From Sporisorium sorghi (Eukaryota > Basidiomycota > Ustilaginomycetes > Ustilaginales > Ustilaginaceae): a stretch of DNA of 64,000 bases. Position numbers and translations under genes: made by a program. Shown here one piece after another: positions 31,901-40,319 of the stretch; position 1 is the first letter of the stretch; every line of letters begins with the position of its first letter. The notes below the pieces were generated by a model. That model did not search any database and was not told the DNA's origin. It saw nothing but the letters and a program-made list of their open reading frames with translations. The stretch is from NCBI GenBank assembly GCA_023212695.1, contig JALCCG010000066.1, positions 1 through 64,000 on the forward strand. The letters run 5' to 3'.

Positions 31901-33547
31901 AGGCACGGGCTGCTCCTTCGGGTTATTGCGCGAGCCCGACGCCTGCGACTCGGCAATAGCGCGAGCAAGGTCTTCAGCTTCGTCCTCTTCGAGCTCGTCG
32001 TCTACGTTCTGCATGATTTGAAAATCATCATCTCTCTCCTCCGAGTCCGTATCGACGTCGATCCATTCCGTTGCCTGCTCGGGAGTCTTGCTGGGCGCTG
32101 CAGCCGACGCACGCTGATTACGAATGAAGAGGGGGCGTTGTCCGCGCTTGCGCCGAGGTTGACGAGCGCGTTCGAAGTCTTCATCGCCATCGTCCTCGAT
32201 GCCTGCCTCCCTTCTTTTCTGCTTGGCGTGAAACTTGGTTCGCGCCTGGAGCAACTCGAGCGCTTTCTCCTTGCGCGTGTAAGGATCTGCTTCGCTCTGC
32301 AGCTGATCGAGCTCCGGATCGGCGGAGCGCGAAGCAGAGGCGTGAACAGGGATCTCGACGTCGTCCATCTCCATTTCGGGATCCGAATCGGTGCGCTGCG
32401 CCTCGTCGTCTGTGATGTTGATTTCTTCCGGCTCGTAATCGACGTCGATGGCTTTGTCTTGGGTGGTGCCTGCATCGCGTACCCCGAGCACAAAGCCTCC
32501 TTCCGCTCCTGGATTGCGCACGAGCACGTACTCCTTGTTGCGCTCACCTGCTACGCGGATCGGCACCTTGATGTTGGCATTGCCAATCTCGTCGGTGACG
32601 GTGAGTACCTTTTGGGTCAAGTCGTTGCGCGTCTTGAGACCGGCGATCTGAGCGCGTGAAAAGTCGATGGGAGTGGGGGCTGTCGCGAGCATGGACTGGA
32701 GACGCTTGTAAGAGGTCATGCGCGATTGAGCACGCAAATCGCCGACGAGCTCGTACTGAAGCTCGGCGGGCAAGCTGCGAAAGAGGTCGGAGTTGGTGTC
32801 GAGGTCTTCGGGGGCGATGGTGTTCATGACGGCACGCAGCTCGTCTTCGGTGGCGAAGCGGTAGTCCTTCCGCCTTCCTTTCTTGCCGTTGGCAGCTGCG
32901 ACCTGATGGAGGTCCTTCTCCATGGCGGGCAAAGCATAAGGATCTTTGTGCCAGTCAATCTTGCGAGCGCCAGACCTGGAGGGCGAGCTGCTGTTCTGCC
33001 GACTCGGTGCGTTGGAGCTGGCAGGTTCAGTTGATCGCAGGTCGCGAGAAGCAAGTGCTTTTGGTCTGCCAGCTTGCAGATCGTCAAAGTAGACTGTATT
33101 TTCGCCTAGACCGGCCGCATCTTCGGAAGTGAATGCCTGTCCAGCCGTCGAGGAAGAAGGTCGAGCCTTTTGACCGTCGGCGACGTGCTTGATGGCGGCT
33201 TGCCTCATCTGTGCGGCCAGCAGCTTTTCTGCGGTACGGGAGTGCGATTCCTTTGCGCCCTGTTTGCGAGCTTTTCGTCCAGAGAGCGTCTTGCGCTTCA
33301 TGACGGGAGCACCACCATCAAAGACAAAGACCGGTCGAACACCATGGAAAAGCAGCTTGAGGATGCGCCAGAGGAAACCCAGGATATGGGCGTTGGAGAG
33401 AGTGCGGCCCTCCTTGTCGCGCATGGCCATTTGAAAGTGGTAGAGCCATAGTGACGAGTCGATGGCTAGACGCTTGCCTTCAAGTGTCTCGATCTTGATG
33501 GGACGAGCGACCGGCTGAAGGAGCTGCCAGAGACCTTGGACACCCAT
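28958..33547 (-). CDS. RAD2: Rad2/XPG structure-specific endonuclease (NER)
   Basis: A 1,529-aa nucleotide-excision-repair endonuclease that makes the 3' incision at damage bubbles. The N-domain starts MGVQGLWQLLQPVARPI with catalytic-site residues in LAIDSSLWLYHFQMA and VFVFDGG (residues 1-95). A spacer of about 900 residues rich in Glu/Asp/Ser, which binds TFIIH in the family, follows. The I-domain (about 1025-1160) shows LPYITAPMEAEAQCAELV, DGIITDDSDVFLFGG and LAYYLGSDYTEGLAGVG (helix-hairpin-helix). A candidate PCNA-binding segment (NQTTLDRNGFFDT) lies after it. The C-terminus has an RG-rich tail (GRGRGRGR) and a basic Ser-rich end. Yeast Rad2 has 1,031 and human XPG 1,186 residues, so this one is long through its spacer and tail. 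It is divergent from the OCA1-like gene. Confidence 0.95.
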   Translation of the reverse strand: MGVQGLWQLLQPVARPIKIETLEGKRLAIDSSLWLYHFQMAMRDKEGRTLSNAHILGFLWRILKLLFHGVRPVFVFDGGAPVMKRKTLSGRKARKQGAKESHSRTAEKLLAAQMRQAAIKHVADGQKARPSSSTAGQAFTSEDAAGLGENTVYFDDLQAGRPKALASRDLRSTEPASSNAPSRQNSSSPSRSGARKIDWHKDPYALPAMEKDLHQVAAANGKKGRRKDYRFATEDELRAVMNTIAPEDLDTNSDLFRSLPAELQYELVGDLRAQSRMTSYKRLQSMLATAPTPIDFSRAQIAGLKTRNDLTQKVLTVTDEIGNANIKVPIRVAGERNKEYVLVRNPGAEGGFVLGVRDAGTTQDKAIDVDYEPEEINITDDEAQRTDSDPEMEMDDVEIPVHASASRSADPELDQLQSEADPYTRKEKALELLQARTKFHAKQKRREAGIEDDGDEDFERARQPRRKRGQRPLFIRNQRASAAAPSKTPEQATEWIDVDTDSEERDDDFQIMQNVDDELEEDEAEDLARAIAESQASGSRNNPKEQPVPSRGLTLAHRSDEPISLHDAMSDRQQSTRSPSAYGAEPQAQGDFDMDEDDFEDVSPEAPSTLREVQPVVGSDPKAGTVSEHRDVAEKPDRMQELAALVGRGKRSDGDSARPLPRKSLAGSLRAARRSTSTTNLHEQPEPMPSPEVSTKKSEEATTTSKGATSETPPRRSATNPSRMGPPLRSASQQRLEVAAMRPKSATPALPAPAAVAPPPPQEDLPPTPEEVNRQIDVGIDADKVDDDDDDFEVVEPPLAKSRSQATPETQVAPVVTVEKGTTPLPQESAEELPVGSEAIQVIEEAEASALEPQDPQEPGVPVSLAVPEEVLDGAQGPGVTEKGADPDAVTMDNVPSAAAEHISQPTPIESTAVEGMDGATSRQSTPIEWSPTPSPEPEAVVIGADGFPLPTAEELDALDAEDEDEIARLNADQNEFIAFLSATKGRSLLDVQKEVESEVNALRAEFANSRRSEEDITKQMAQEIQMMLRLFGLPYITAPMEAEAQCAELVSRRLVDGIITDDSDVFLFGGTRIYKNMFNNNKIVECFLLSDMQRELGLDREKLVRLAYYLGSDYTEGLAGVGPVVAMELLALFPGEDGLLKFRDWWLRVQMGKDTEEHTRGKTMRRIKKNLRNKVHLEPSWPEPAVLDAYYAPTVDESDEPFAWGLPDLDSLRTFLGEYLHWPVSKTDQYLLPIIERQNARNRARGNQTTLDRNGFFDTSAGTGIYAGRKKITYGSNRLQEVINGFRAANKRGGKAAAPTRNTAGSSSSDDDDDEVQVVGARMQTPMVSEEMLGKEMAKRRPIVRRDDDAVAGGEGQTREARRAELDAAIEALEGSAPAAATAKTAAATKRKKTPAKKGKTRRATDNPEELSSSASSSSTEDEPLAAAAPVNKTARTTRGGSGRGRGRGRTRPATTAATGTNRGTAATRGRGTATGKGTRARANLHAARNMSLDDVDSLPPSRSPSVDPATLRARGMSRRSSSASSTR

Positions 33548-33967
33548 GATGCGCTCGTCACCAGCCTATACGAGGCGCGAGATTTTCAGCGAGGCTTTGG
33601 AAGAGTCGTTAGGACATCGATGCGTGTCGATGCGATGGAGCAGCCGTGCGGACGATACCGGTGAGGAGGAAGGAAAGCAGAAGAACTGAGCTTTTCCAGT
33701 TGAACTGAGCCTTTTTTTTGGGGGGGGGGGGGGGCTGCGTGTGGCTGTGCTGCCTGGTCTGCGTCAGCGCTGCATTCGACTGCATAAAAAAAGGTCCAAC
33801 AAATCGGGCTTTTCGCGGATCCGATCTTCAAGACAGCTTGATCAAGGGTCCAATGAACCATCATCCTCTTCGTCGACCACCACCAACAACCCAAGGCTCT
33901 ACCAGGTCGCAAGCAGGTGTCGACTCACCAGGGTCTTCCGGTGACCATCGAAGACATCCACTCAAAA
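33548..33967. promoter_or_regulatory. Divergent promoter RAD2 / OCA1-like with T8-G15 tract
   Basis: The shared upstream region carries a T8 run joined to a G15 run (33712-33734). The OCA1 leader after it is CA-rich. No ATG lies in frame with the phosphatase before 33968; the frame is open back to a stop near 33854. Confidence 0.5.
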
Positions 33968-34444
33968 ATGCTGGTGCCACCGCCCAACTACGGCATGGTC
34001 GAGGAGAACTTCTACCGTTCTGGTCAACCCGATCAGCTCAACTTTCCTTTCCTCGAAAAGCTCGGTCTCAAGAGCGTCATCTGGCTTGCTCCCGAAGAAC
34101 CAGAACCGGGCTTCCTCGACTTTTGCATCGATCAGAACATCGAGCTGCACCACCTCGGCGTCCTCTACTCGACCAATGCCTGGGATCCCATCACCGAAGA
34201 GGTTGTGCTCCAAGCTCTGCACCTCCTCGTCCAGCCCGCAACCTATCCCGTGCTCGTCATGTGCAATCTCGGTCGTCATCGAACAGGCACTGTAGTCGGA
34301 TGCTTCCGCAAGCTGCAAAGGTGGAACCTTAGTGCCATTTTGGAGGAGTATCGAAGGTTCGTCGGAGGTCAAAAGTATCGCATCCTCAACGAGCAGTTTA
34401 TCGAATTGTTCGATGAAGAGCTTGTCTTTGGCGCCAGCTATTGA
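33968..34444 (+). CDS. OCA1: Oca1-like atypical dual-specificity phosphatase
   Basis: A plant-and-fungi atypical dual-specificity phosphatase (Siw14/Oca family) of 158 aa from the ATG at 33968. The fold is complete: VPPPNYGMVEENFYRSGQP at the start, LKSVIWLAPEEPEP, and the signature CNLGRHRTGTVVGC with C99 and R105 (Cx5R), followed by LQRWNLSAILEEYRRF. The CNxGRHRTGT form and NFPFLEKLGLKSVIWL fit Oca1 better than Siw14. Family members act on inositol pyrophosphates or are linked to oxidant-induced cell-cycle arrest in yeast; the substrate here is inferred. The frame extends upstream to a GTG at 33917, which is not a normal eukaryotic start. A short upstream coding exon remains possible. Confidence 0.85.
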   Translation: MLVPPPNYGMVEENFYRSGQPDQLNFPFLEKLGLKSVIWLAPEEPEPGFLDFCIDQNIELHHLGVLYSTNAWDPITEEVVLQALHLLVQPATYPVLVMCNLGRHRTGTVVGCFRKLQRWNLSAILEEYRRFVGGQKYRILNEQFIELFDEELVFGASY

Positions 34445-35225
34445 ACGTATGCGACGTACCAGAGCCTTTCCCGACCACGTCGCTCCACGTTCTCATCCTC
34501 TTTCTGTCATCTGTCGCCCGTTGTACACTTAGCCCTCGCAACCGTCAATATACCATTTCAATCACATCTGCATGTCGATAGCAGCTCCCGCAAAGGCCAT
34601 CGTTCGCTACATAGAAACCAACGATCGGTTCAGATGAGAGCAAAGTCGGCTCGGTAGGCATGTCGATTGTGAACAGATAATGGACTGGCACTTTAGACAG
34701 CGAGCGAGTCGCTTGAGAACAGGTCTGCTCGCAGCAACGCACGGTCCGGGTCGACTCAGTCGGAGAAGCCCGTAACATTCCTTACCAAAGCCAAAGGATG
34801 CGCAGCATCTGTAGAGCCAGGGCAAACAGCGCCAAGTTTGCCCCACGCAGGCGGGATCTCACGACTGGCTCCCGTCAGGAAGCAGCACACCGCCTCGCCT
34901 GTCAACGCACATCTCTCTCACCCACTTGCCTCGAGGCTGATGCGCCTGAAGCAGACGGTTGGGCACTCGAACATCGACGCCTCAGCTGAAAGCCTTTAAT
35001 CCCCTCAGACGGATAGCGACTCTCTGTGCAAGAGGCGTCGGAGCAGATCGATGACCACATTATCCGTTGTCGGTATGCATACTCAAGACAAAAGTCGGTC
35101 GTGAGCTCGAAAGCGGCCAGTCCGGTCAAATCCATCAACAGACACAACTCGAAAAGCGGACAGTCAGATACAGCATTGATTTCGATAGCGCCAAAGTCGT
35201 GCAATTGAATACGAATCAACCCATG
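34445..35225. other. Intergenic, no feature recognised
   Basis: A 780-bp tail-to-tail spacer after the OCA1-like gene, rather balanced in base composition. ORFs are short and unconvincing. No repeat or RNA structure stood out. Confidence 0.4.
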
Positions 35226-36902
35226 CTAGTACTCGTCCATGTCATCGGACCACGAATCAATCACGAACCCATTGCGACGACTCTGATCTGCAGTCGGTGT
35301 CGGCCTGCTCTTCGGACATCCTCCCCTACGATGCACTGTGCCTTTGCCGCACTTTCTGCACTCGACCCACGCGCATCTCTCCTTGATGTGGTACTGAAGA
35401 GTGAAGGCTCCTTTGCACACATGGCATACGGGATAGCGGCCCCAGAGTTGAAGCGAAAACGTGCCAGACGATGTCTTGACGTAGCCGGGCATGCTCGTGA
35501 CCTCTTCGGCTCGACTGCGCTCGGTCAACGAGCAAAACGCAATAACCGAATCACCTTTGGTCATAACTTCGTTTCCATTGACAGCGCGGACTTCGTCAAG
35601 GCGCCATACAGTTTCGAAGATCAAGTGCTCTTCAAGTGCTTCGATGCACTGTTTCAGAACCACTTTTTCGTCCTGGCCATCGAAAAGATTCGGGATCATC
35701 AGCACCGTCGTGCCGGTCGGAAGAGGAGCTGCACTGGAATCAAGCTCGAGAGCATGCGTGTGCCAGTCAAGCGACAATTGCTGAGCTCGCGCATAGTCCG
35801 CAGGCTTGACAAAGTCGATCTGCACGTATCGCTCCGCTTTGCCAACGAAGTAAGGATACGAGATGCTAAAGTCGGCCTGTCCAAAGCTTTCTCTGATCAG
35901 CGTACTTGTAATGTGCTCGGTGCACTCCTTCCTTTCGTCTACGGCGGGGGCGATCGGGAAGAGCCATCGTCTCGAGCTCCTTGCTCTAGTAGGGGCAAAC
36001 TTCATCGGATCTGGAAGCTCGGATGGCGGGTAACAAAATTCTGCAGCCCCGTCCCTGCTGAATATGATTGAGTGCTTGATCATCGGCTCGTTGGGTTCAT
36101 CGCCACCGTGCTTGTCATAGAAGCATGCAATCTCGAGCGCCACCTTGGCCCGCTCTTCGGCATCTTCTACCGCGAGGATCTTGACGAAGGCATCTCTGCG
36201 TGCGAGTTCCGTATCAGTATAAGCCGGTGTGTCGTCATCGGAGTCTTCTGGGTCGGCTCGTTCGATCTCGGTGTCGCTTTGAGAGAGTTCCATCGCCTTG
36301 GCGTGCCCATACGAGTTAAGCGCAAGCTTTCTCAGGCGAGCGGCTTCCCGAAATAGTGTCTGAGCCCTCTTGTGTGCGCGGGAGGGCAATTCGGTGCGAC
36401 TTGCGATTGTTTGAGCTTGTGCAGCTTGCGATTCTGCAAGAACGTGATTGATGGAAGGCGTTTCCTGCTTGGCGACTGGGTCCTCATCCGTCAGAAAAGC
36501 CGTCGCCACCAAATCCAGAGGGAGATTCCCACGAGGGAACTCCCCTTCACCCCAGTCGTCTGTCGAGTCTCTTGGCAGTCTAAGCCAAGCACCTCGCTGT
36601 TCTTGACGACAACGTCCAAAGGTCATCACTTGGATCGAGCAGCCCGGATTCTCTCGAAAAAAGTCTTGTGCCCGGTCGATCATGCCCGCCACCGACATGA
36701 CGACGCAGATCGAATAGTATTCATTTCCGTCTTGCTCGTAACAAGTTAGATTGACGTCGCTGTCAGGCTGTTCTTCGAATGGCAGGAGGGCCAAATCGCC
36801 ACGCGGAACGGTAATGGGGATGCGCTCGACGTAGATCACCGGACGCTGGCTTTCGGCGGCTCTGAGTTCTCGAACGTACTCTGTGAGTGGGGCCCGATCC
36901 AT
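35226..36902 (-). CDS. Zinc-knuckle protein, tandem paralogue A (Gag/ORF1-like)
   Basis: A 558-aa protein of unknown function, clearly paralogous to the next gene at 37514-39106. Shared blocks: a PITVPRGDLALLPFEEQPDSD-like N-terminus, LPLDLVATAFLTD, a helical Arg/Glu-rich middle, the SELPDP motif, SSAAPLPTGTTVL, and a final LPGYV-like segment before the cysteines. Residues about 400-500 look like an RRM-type alpha/beta fold. They are followed by two zinc-knuckle-like motifs, CHVCKGAFTLQYHIKERC (C-x2-C-x8-H-x4-C) and CRKCGKGTVHRRGGC (C-x2-C-x5-H-x4-C). That layout resembles LINE ORF1/Gag proteins, but no RT or integrase is adjacent. No signal peptide. The ATG at 36902 is chosen because similarity to the paralogue begins just after it; the frame is open further up to 37253, where the translation looks like UTR. 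A TATA-like TTAAATAC lies near 37189-37196. Confidence 0.75.
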   Translation of the reverse strand: MDRAPLTEYVRELRAAESQRPVIYVERIPITVPRGDLALLPFEEQPDSDVNLTCYEQDGNEYYSICVVMSVAGMIDRAQDFFRENPGCSIQVMTFGRCRQEQRGAWLRLPRDSTDDWGEGEFPRGNLPLDLVATAFLTDEDPVAKQETPSINHVLAESQAAQAQTIASRTELPSRAHKRAQTLFREAARLRKLALNSYGHAKAMELSQSDTEIERADPEDSDDDTPAYTDTELARRDAFVKILAVEDAEERAKVALEIACFYDKHGGDEPNEPMIKHSIIFSRDGAAEFCYPPSELPDPMKFAPTRARSSRRWLFPIAPAVDERKECTEHITSTLIRESFGQADFSISYPYFVGKAERYVQIDFVKPADYARAQQLSLDWHTHALELDSSAAPLPTGTTVLMIPNLFDGQDEKVVLKQCIEALEEHLIFETVWRLDEVRAVNGNEVMTKGDSVIAFCSLTERSRAEEVTSMPGYVKTSSGTFSLQLWGRYPVCHVCKGAFTLQYHIKERCAWVECRKCGKGTVHRRGGCPKSRPTPTADQSRRNGFVIDSWSDDMDEY

Positions 36903-37513
36903 GATGGAAGAGCACGGCTTTCTATCCCAAGAGCAAGGAGAAAAGAGGATGGCAAGGTAGATTGAGGCAGAGAAGATGTAGTAGTGCGGGCAGTGTCGAT
37001 GAGAACCGTACACTTGCTCCTGTATCGAGACCGGTCCAAAGTCACAGCAAGGGAGCAGGAAGAGATCCGAGACGCTATCTGAAGATTGTAGATATGGGTG
37101 AAGAAGGAAGGAAGGGTGCAGACGGCCCGCCGGCGATCTACGAAGAAGATGGTGGAGAGGAGGAAAGAAGCGGAAGCTCGACTGGGGGTATTTAAGCTTA
37201 TGAAGTTGCCTATGAAACGCACAGCTCCTTCGGTCAGTCACACTTCCGCTCAAATCTCACTCTGAGATCACATCCGCGAGGACAAAGTGGGCTGAGTCCG
37301 AGCCTGCGCGACGCGAGATCTGCACGCGCAGGCCGAGATGAGGTTTCTGACACACGCTCCTTGCAGGCCCAAGCTCAAACCCAACCCCAATCATGACAAA
37401 AAAATTGGGATGACGGGTCCAGCTACAATTGCGACGCACGACGACGACAAGTGTTAAAGATCTTACAGTACAGAACACGCGCCTTGTTTCATGGCCAAGT
37501 TTCATCTGCGCGT
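36903..37513. other. Spacer between the tandem paralogues
   Basis: About 0.6 kb separating paralogue B's stop from paralogue A's start, both on the minus strand. It must contain paralogue A's promoter. No other gene is supported. Confidence 0.45.
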
Positions 37514-39106
37514 CTACCATCCTTCTTCTTCATGCTCTAAGCGGAGTGATGCTGGACCTCTGGTGCATTGCTCCGTAGTGTGGTGCTTGCAGCGACCTCT
37601 GCGGAGAAAATCGGTGCAGTTGGTGCAACTTGGAGCTCTGCCCAGCACATGGAGCGCGTGCATGCCGCCGTTGTCGTGTCTCGTATAAACCCAGCCTGGC
37701 AAGTCTGTTGGCTTGTAGAGTTCTCCACCACCGTCTGGCTTTGGCTTGAAGGAAGCTACAGCGATGAAAGAGGAGCCATTCCAACGGCACGCTTTCCCTT
37801 CGATAGATGCTAGTCTATCGTCCCGCCAAATATTCTCCAAAACCACATATGTCGAGAGTGTGCGGTCCATGATATCGGACATGATCATCTCTTGTTCCCG
37901 GACGAATCCAAGCACGTTCCTTATGCTCAACACCGTCATGTGACTTGGAAGAGGTGCAGTACTGCTTGAAAGCTCCAGTGTCTGTGTCTTCCAAGTCAGA
38001 TCGAGACTCTGGGCTTTGGAGTAGTCCGAGGTGAGACTGAATGATAGCTGCAGATAGCGCTCCCCGCCGGAGTCAGAATGGCATGTGATGGTATAATGGT
38101 CCTGGTGGAATCCTTTCGCAGCCAGGAAGTCAGTGATGTGCAGCGTGCACTCGCGCTCCTCATCCTGATCCAGGGGATGAGGGAATCGCCACCGCCTCGT
38201 TCCTTCGGTGGCGAGATCCGTGCTGGTTGGGTCCGGCAGCTCGGAAGGAGCGAAGGGGAAGATGGTGGTACCACTCGGTGGATAGATAATGATGTGCTCT
38301 ATGATCAGACAAGGGTAATCATCGTGGCAAAACCCATTTTGGAGAAGAACGATCTCGTGCGCCAATTCAGCTTTTTCTCGAGCTCGTTCGAAAGCGAGAA
38401 TATCAAGATACGCTTTCCTGGTCGCAGCCTCAATCTCGTTGTACGTCGAAGACTCGTAGATGGCGTCCTCGTCGGTGGGAGGCGGTGCACCGTGCCTTGC
38501 CGCCTGGGCGTCCCACAGTCGCTGTTCAAGATCTCGCTTTTGGAAGACAGCCTGTCTTGCGACTTCTTGAAGACGGTCAGCCTCACGAGTTGCGGCGAGG
38601 GCGCTCTTCTGTGCTCGATTAAGTGGAAGTCGAATTTGCTCGCCAGATTCCTCGAGTGCGTAGCCATACTCTTCCTGCTGATCTGCGATAGTCTTGTGTT
38701 GATCTGTCAAGAACGCCGTGACCGCCAAGTCGAAGGGGATCTCCGATGCTCTGAGCTTAAACTTGCTGGGCTCGAGCAAGTCGTACAACTCTGGGACAGA
38801 CTGTCTTGGAAGACGTACTTCCCGGCCACGTTTGGTTTCTAGAAAGATGCGGACGGGATGGAGAGAGGCGCGACCTCCATGATCCCTGACAAAGTCTAGA
38901 GCTCGCTTCAACAGACCTGACCTGGTCACGACGATAAAGATCGAATAAAACGATTGGCCCTTTTCCTGGTAAAGGGTGACATCAATCTCGCTGTCGGGCT
39001 GATCATCGAAAGGAAGGCGGGCCAGAACATCAAGCGGAACGGCAGCCGGTATACCTTCAATGCCGACCGCTAGGCGTTCGTTTCTTTCGGCATTGGACAT
39101 GTACAT
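37514..39106 (-). CDS. Zinc-knuckle protein, tandem paralogue B
   Basis: A 530-aa paralogue of the gene downstream, diverged but collinear over its whole length: VPLDVLARLPFDDQPDSEID, IPFDLAVTAFLTD, a long helical region, FPFAPSELPDP, SSSTAPLPSHMTVLSIRN, LPGWVYTRHDNGGMHALHVL. The C-terminus keeps one knuckle (CTNC...CKHHTTEQC, C-x2-C-x11-H-x4-C); the second knuckle of paralogue A is missing. The start could be ATG 39106 or 39100; the frame runs open to 39298. Function is unknown; nucleic-acid binding is an inference from the knuckle and the RRM-like segment. Its upstream region holds a cluster of pheromone-response-element-like sites about 300-430 bp from the start codon. Confidence 0.75.
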   Translation of the reverse strand: MYMSNAERNERLAVGIEGIPAAVPLDVLARLPFDDQPDSEIDVTLYQEKGQSFYSIFIVVTRSGLLKRALDFVRDHGGRASLHPVRIFLETKRGREVRLPRQSVPELYDLLEPSKFKLRASEIPFDLAVTAFLTDQHKTIADQQEEYGYALEESGEQIRLPLNRAQKSALAATREADRLQEVARQAVFQKRDLEQRLWDAQAARHGAPPPTDEDAIYESSTYNEIEAATRKAYLDILAFERAREKAELAHEIVLLQNGFCHDDYPCLIIEHIIIYPPSGTTIFPFAPSELPDPTSTDLATEGTRRWRFPHPLDQDEERECTLHITDFLAAKGFHQDHYTITCHSDSGGERYLQLSFSLTSDYSKAQSLDLTWKTQTLELSSSTAPLPSHMTVLSIRNVLGFVREQEMIMSDIMDRTLSTYVVLENIWRDDRLASIEGKACRWNGSSFIAVASFKPKPDGGGELYKPTDLPGWVYTRHDNGGMHALHVLGRAPSCTNCTDFLRRGRCKHHTTEQCTRGPASLRLEHEEEGW

Positions 39107-39398
39107 GGCGAGGAGATGCGATGTCAACAAGGCAAAAGTTCTGGAAGAGGTGGGTGGACTATGTATGGCGGCCAAGAGGTTCAGGAAAGACCAGCAAAGA
39201 TGCGGCAAGAGAGAAGGAGATGGGGGTAGGGGAAGATTTGGCTCGAGGTGAGGGGAAGTGGACGAGTGATATGGCTCGTTCACTCCGATCAGGTGCACGG
39301 CTCAGCACATGCGACTTCGTTCCCAGGAAAGGGGCGATAACAGGCGAAAGACGGCTCTCTCGAGCATTAGGCTTGAGACGCAAACTGGCGTGACGAGA

Positions 39399-39531
39399 AC
39401 AAGGGGACATTCGCGTGCCGTTCCTTTGCGTCACAAAGGGACTTGCCCTATCACAATAGGGAAATGTAGATAACTTTCTCTCAGCCACAAAGGAACGGCC
39501 GTGTTGGATTCGTGCTTTTCGAACAAAGGGC
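39399..39531. promoter_or_regulatory. Cluster of pheromone response element-like sites
   Basis: Ustilago Prf1 (HMG box) is known to bind the element ACAAAGGGA. One exact copy is at 39433-39441. Near matches lie at 39399-39407 (ACAAGGGGA), 39421-39429 (minus strand, GCAAAGGAA), 39487-39495 (ACAAAGGAA) and 39523-39531 (ACAAAGGGC). I noticed no other exact copy in the window. The cluster lies between divergent ORFs, so it could serve paralogue B (minus), the small ORF at 39873 (plus), or both. Confidence 0.55.
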
Positions 39532-39744
39532 CTGAGATGACAAGAGTTGGAGCATATCCAGGCCAAGTGTTGTAACCGCGAGCACTGCGGCATCAGAGGC
39601 CAAAGCTCAATCAAGACGGCATGTGAGCTGGAATCCATCGCTTGGCGGCAATACCGAGCACCTGTCAAAACCCTAATCACCCTCACACGCCTTGTCACGA
39701 TTGCCTCACGCTGAGGTCACGTTTCTGCGCAAGTCACTCTGAGC

Positions 39745-39750
39745 TATAAG
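39745..39750 (+). promoter_or_regulatory. TATA-like element of the small ORF
   Basis: TATAAG lies 123-128 bp before the ATG at 39873 and is the best-placed TATA-like sequence in this spacer. It supports plus-strand transcription downstream of the ACAAAGGGA cluster. Confidence 0.4.
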
Positions 39751-39872
39751 GATGAGCGTATCCGCGACTCATACTAGGCTGAAGTCTCGAAAGCTGCGCT
39801 TCATTCCCATCCTCTCACTACAACCATCCCCGTTTTCATCAATACCGCCTCCCTCAAACCCATCACCTCACT

Positions 39873-40265
39873 ATGACCGCCACCCGCACACCGCCCCTCT
39901 CCCAACCTCAAACCACATTCTACCTCATCACGCACATGTCGCCACGTGTATCGTGGCTCGCCGTGTGCCCATACCTGTTCAACGGCGAGGTCAACGAGTC
40001 GATCAGCGTGTACGAGCAGCTGCGCGACCGTAGCAAGTGCTGCTCGCCCGAAGGCGAGTATCCTCTGGTGATTGGAGTCACGAGCGCGCTTGGGCGCAGG
40101 GCGGTGCACACGATGGTGCAGCGGAACGGCTTCCGCTTGAACACGATCAGCGAGAGCCTCGCCAACGGGCTCATTGCGCAGTATGGCATGACGGACAAAG
40201 ACATGGACGAGCTCGCGGATGATAGGGGCGCCGGCGGGACTTCGGCGAGCGCGTCTGCGCGATGA
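39873..40265 (+). CDS. Small hypothetical protein
   Basis: A 130-aa ORF with no family I recognise. The N-terminal 15 residues are Pro/Thr/Gln-rich. The middle looks globular (FYLITHMSPRVSWLAVCPYL, EGEYPLVIGVTSALGRRAVH, GFRLNTISESLANGLIAQYG), and the tail is acidic, then Gly/Ser/Ala-rich. A TATA-like box lies about 125 bp upstream. It ends 55 bp from the convergent U2AF gene. The opposite-strand ORF of 202 codons over the same bases looks like a shadow (Arg/Met-rich). It could be a species-restricted gene or the remnant of a larger one. Confidence 0.5.
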   Translation: MTATRTPPLSQPQTTFYLITHMSPRVSWLAVCPYLFNGEVNESISVYEQLRDRSKCCSPEGEYPLVIGVTSALGRRAVHTMVQRNGFRLNTISESLANGLIAQYGMTDKDMDELADDRGAGGTSASASAR

Positions 40266-40319
40266 GCTTGGATGGCAGTGTGGGTATTTTGTATTGCTCG
40301 TGTTGCGGATAGGCGACGG

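Noticed and set aside
33917..33967. GTG start extending the OCA1-like protein
   Set aside because: GTG is not a usual eukaryotic start; the ATG at 33968 keeps the whole phosphatase fold.
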